Positions 52,600 to 52,939 of a DNA stretch of 52,939 bases are shown here, piece by piece. The position numbers and the translations under genes are program-made. This stretch comes from a virus. Below the pieces are notes generated by a model, which was given only the letters and a program-made list of their open reading frames with translations, did not search any database and was not told the origin of the DNA. Location of the stretch: the IMG/VR virus record IMGVR_UViG_3300028388_001804, positions 1 through 52,939 of that record; one strand, given 5' to 3'. Each line of letters opens with the position of its first letter. Position 1 is the first letter of the stretch.

Positions 52600-52896
52600 A
52601 TGAGTGTTATTGTAGAGGGTATTTTAAATGAAGAAGCTTTTAAAAAGCACGCAGTTTCTACGATGTTTTCGTCATACGAAGAGTATGTCCTTGAAACAGA
52701 TAAAGTACACAGAGACTGGCAACGTGAGCTAGACAAAGCTTATATGGAGTACTTAGATAATAGAGATTGGGAGGAGACCTTTGAAGATTTTCTAGAAGAA
52801 AGTGATTGGGAGGAACCTTCCTACCCTGATCATGATGATGATGGCGAGTGTATTTGCAAAGGTAGATGCACCTGTGAAGATGACTTGCCATTTTAG
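52600..52896 (+). CDS. Early protein B, paralogue of A, with zinc-like Cys motif and SSB-like tip
   Basis: 98 residues from MSVIVEGIL; this ATG has an ideal AAATTATTATTAT leader, while an in-frame ATG at 52579 has none. The N-terminal half (FKKHAVSTMFSSYEEYVLET, RDWQRELD) is homologous to protein A. The C-terminal half is very acidic (WEETFEDFLEESDWEEPS), then DDDGECICKGRCTCEDDLPF. Four Cys in a CxC-x4-CxC cluster could bind a metal, and the last residues again form the acidic-Asp-x-Pro-Phe SSB-type tip. Acidic DNA mimicry is an alternative reading. Confidence 0.65.
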   Translation: MSVIVEGILNEEAFKKHAVSTMFSSYEEYVLETDKVHRDWQRELDKAYMEYLDNRDWEETFEDFLEESDWEEPSYPDHDDDGECICKGRCTCEDDLPF

Positions 52897-52903
52897 ACTG
52901 TAG

Positions 52904-52924
52904 CACAGGACTGTACATCCTGTG
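52904..52924 (+). terminator. Hairpin after early protein B
   Basis: CACAGGA (52904-52910) pairs perfectly with TCCTGTG (52918-52924) across a 7-nt loop, 8 nt after the stop codon. There is no T-run after it within the window (TTATGGTTCTATCTC), so it may be a processing or stabilising hairpin instead of a terminator. Confidence 0.4.
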
Positions 52925-52939
52925 TTATGGTTCTATCTC

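Noticed and set aside
1-52939. Stop-codon reassignment (TAG or TGA), known in some crAss-like phages
   Set aside because: Late genes read as long standard-code frames with normal ends, and the early proteins end at TAG exactly after the conserved Pro-Phe tip.
1-52939. tRNA genes or a diversity-generating retroelement
   Set aside because: No gap is large enough for tRNA clusters apart from the divergent region, where no cloverleaf was seen, and no reverse transcriptase is present.

Overview
The window is most of the virion-morphogenesis half of a crAss-like phage genome (order Crassvirales, tailed dsDNA phages of Bacteroidota). The evidence is a very AT-rich sequence, long co-directional blocks of tightly overlapping genes, AT-rich start regions of the TAATATAATG type instead of clear Shine-Dalgarno sites, and the characteristic gene set: TerL, portal, major capsid protein, P22-gp4-like connector, a very large tail stabilisation protein, HU/IHF-like proteins, and a giant virion RNA polymerase carrying the ADFDID catalytic loop. 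I see no tRNA, CRISPR array or reverse transcriptase, and the genes read well in the standard code.

Layout. Everything from position 1 to about 51.5 kb is on the minus strand and is transcribed right to left. From the right: an HTH regulator, a HU/IHF-like protein, a GroES-like protein, a HAD phosphatase and a GroEL chaperonin (48.3-51.5 kb). Next comes a block of small accessory genes (43.0-48.3 kb) with a GIY-YIG-like protein, a lipoprotein, a MazG-like enzyme, a DUF2829/Tad2-like protein and a dATP/dGTP-diphosphohydrolase-like enzyme. Then follow packaging and head genes: terL, portal, scaffold-like protein, MCP and head/connector proteins (31.5-43.0 kb). terL is split by a group I intron encoding a LAGLIDADG endonuclease. 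A strong hairpin terminator follows at about 31.4 kb. Then come fibre-like genes (27.0-31.4 kb), a membrane/PAS pair (26.0-27.0 kb), tail and connector genes (14.5-26.0 kb), and finally internal cargo proteins and the giant RNA polymerase polyprotein (1-14.5 kb). The polyprotein runs off the left edge.

At 51.55-51.93 kb transcription diverges. This intergenic region holds an array of 18-bp repeats, a large inverted repeat and a GC hairpin, so it is a candidate origin or control region. To its right, on the plus strand, are two small paralogous proteins that both end in an SSB-like acidic Asp-Asp-x-Pro-Phe tip, and a 33-residue membrane peptide. These are probably the first genes of the opposite (early) arm.

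Points most worth a second look: the group I intron cutting exactly through the TerL Walker A codons; an apparent -1 frameshift that would fuse the 590-residue cargo protein to the giant polymerase; the phage GroEL/GroES-like cassette; the paired SSB-tip proteins; the membrane-anchored PAS protein; and the 18-bp repeat array.
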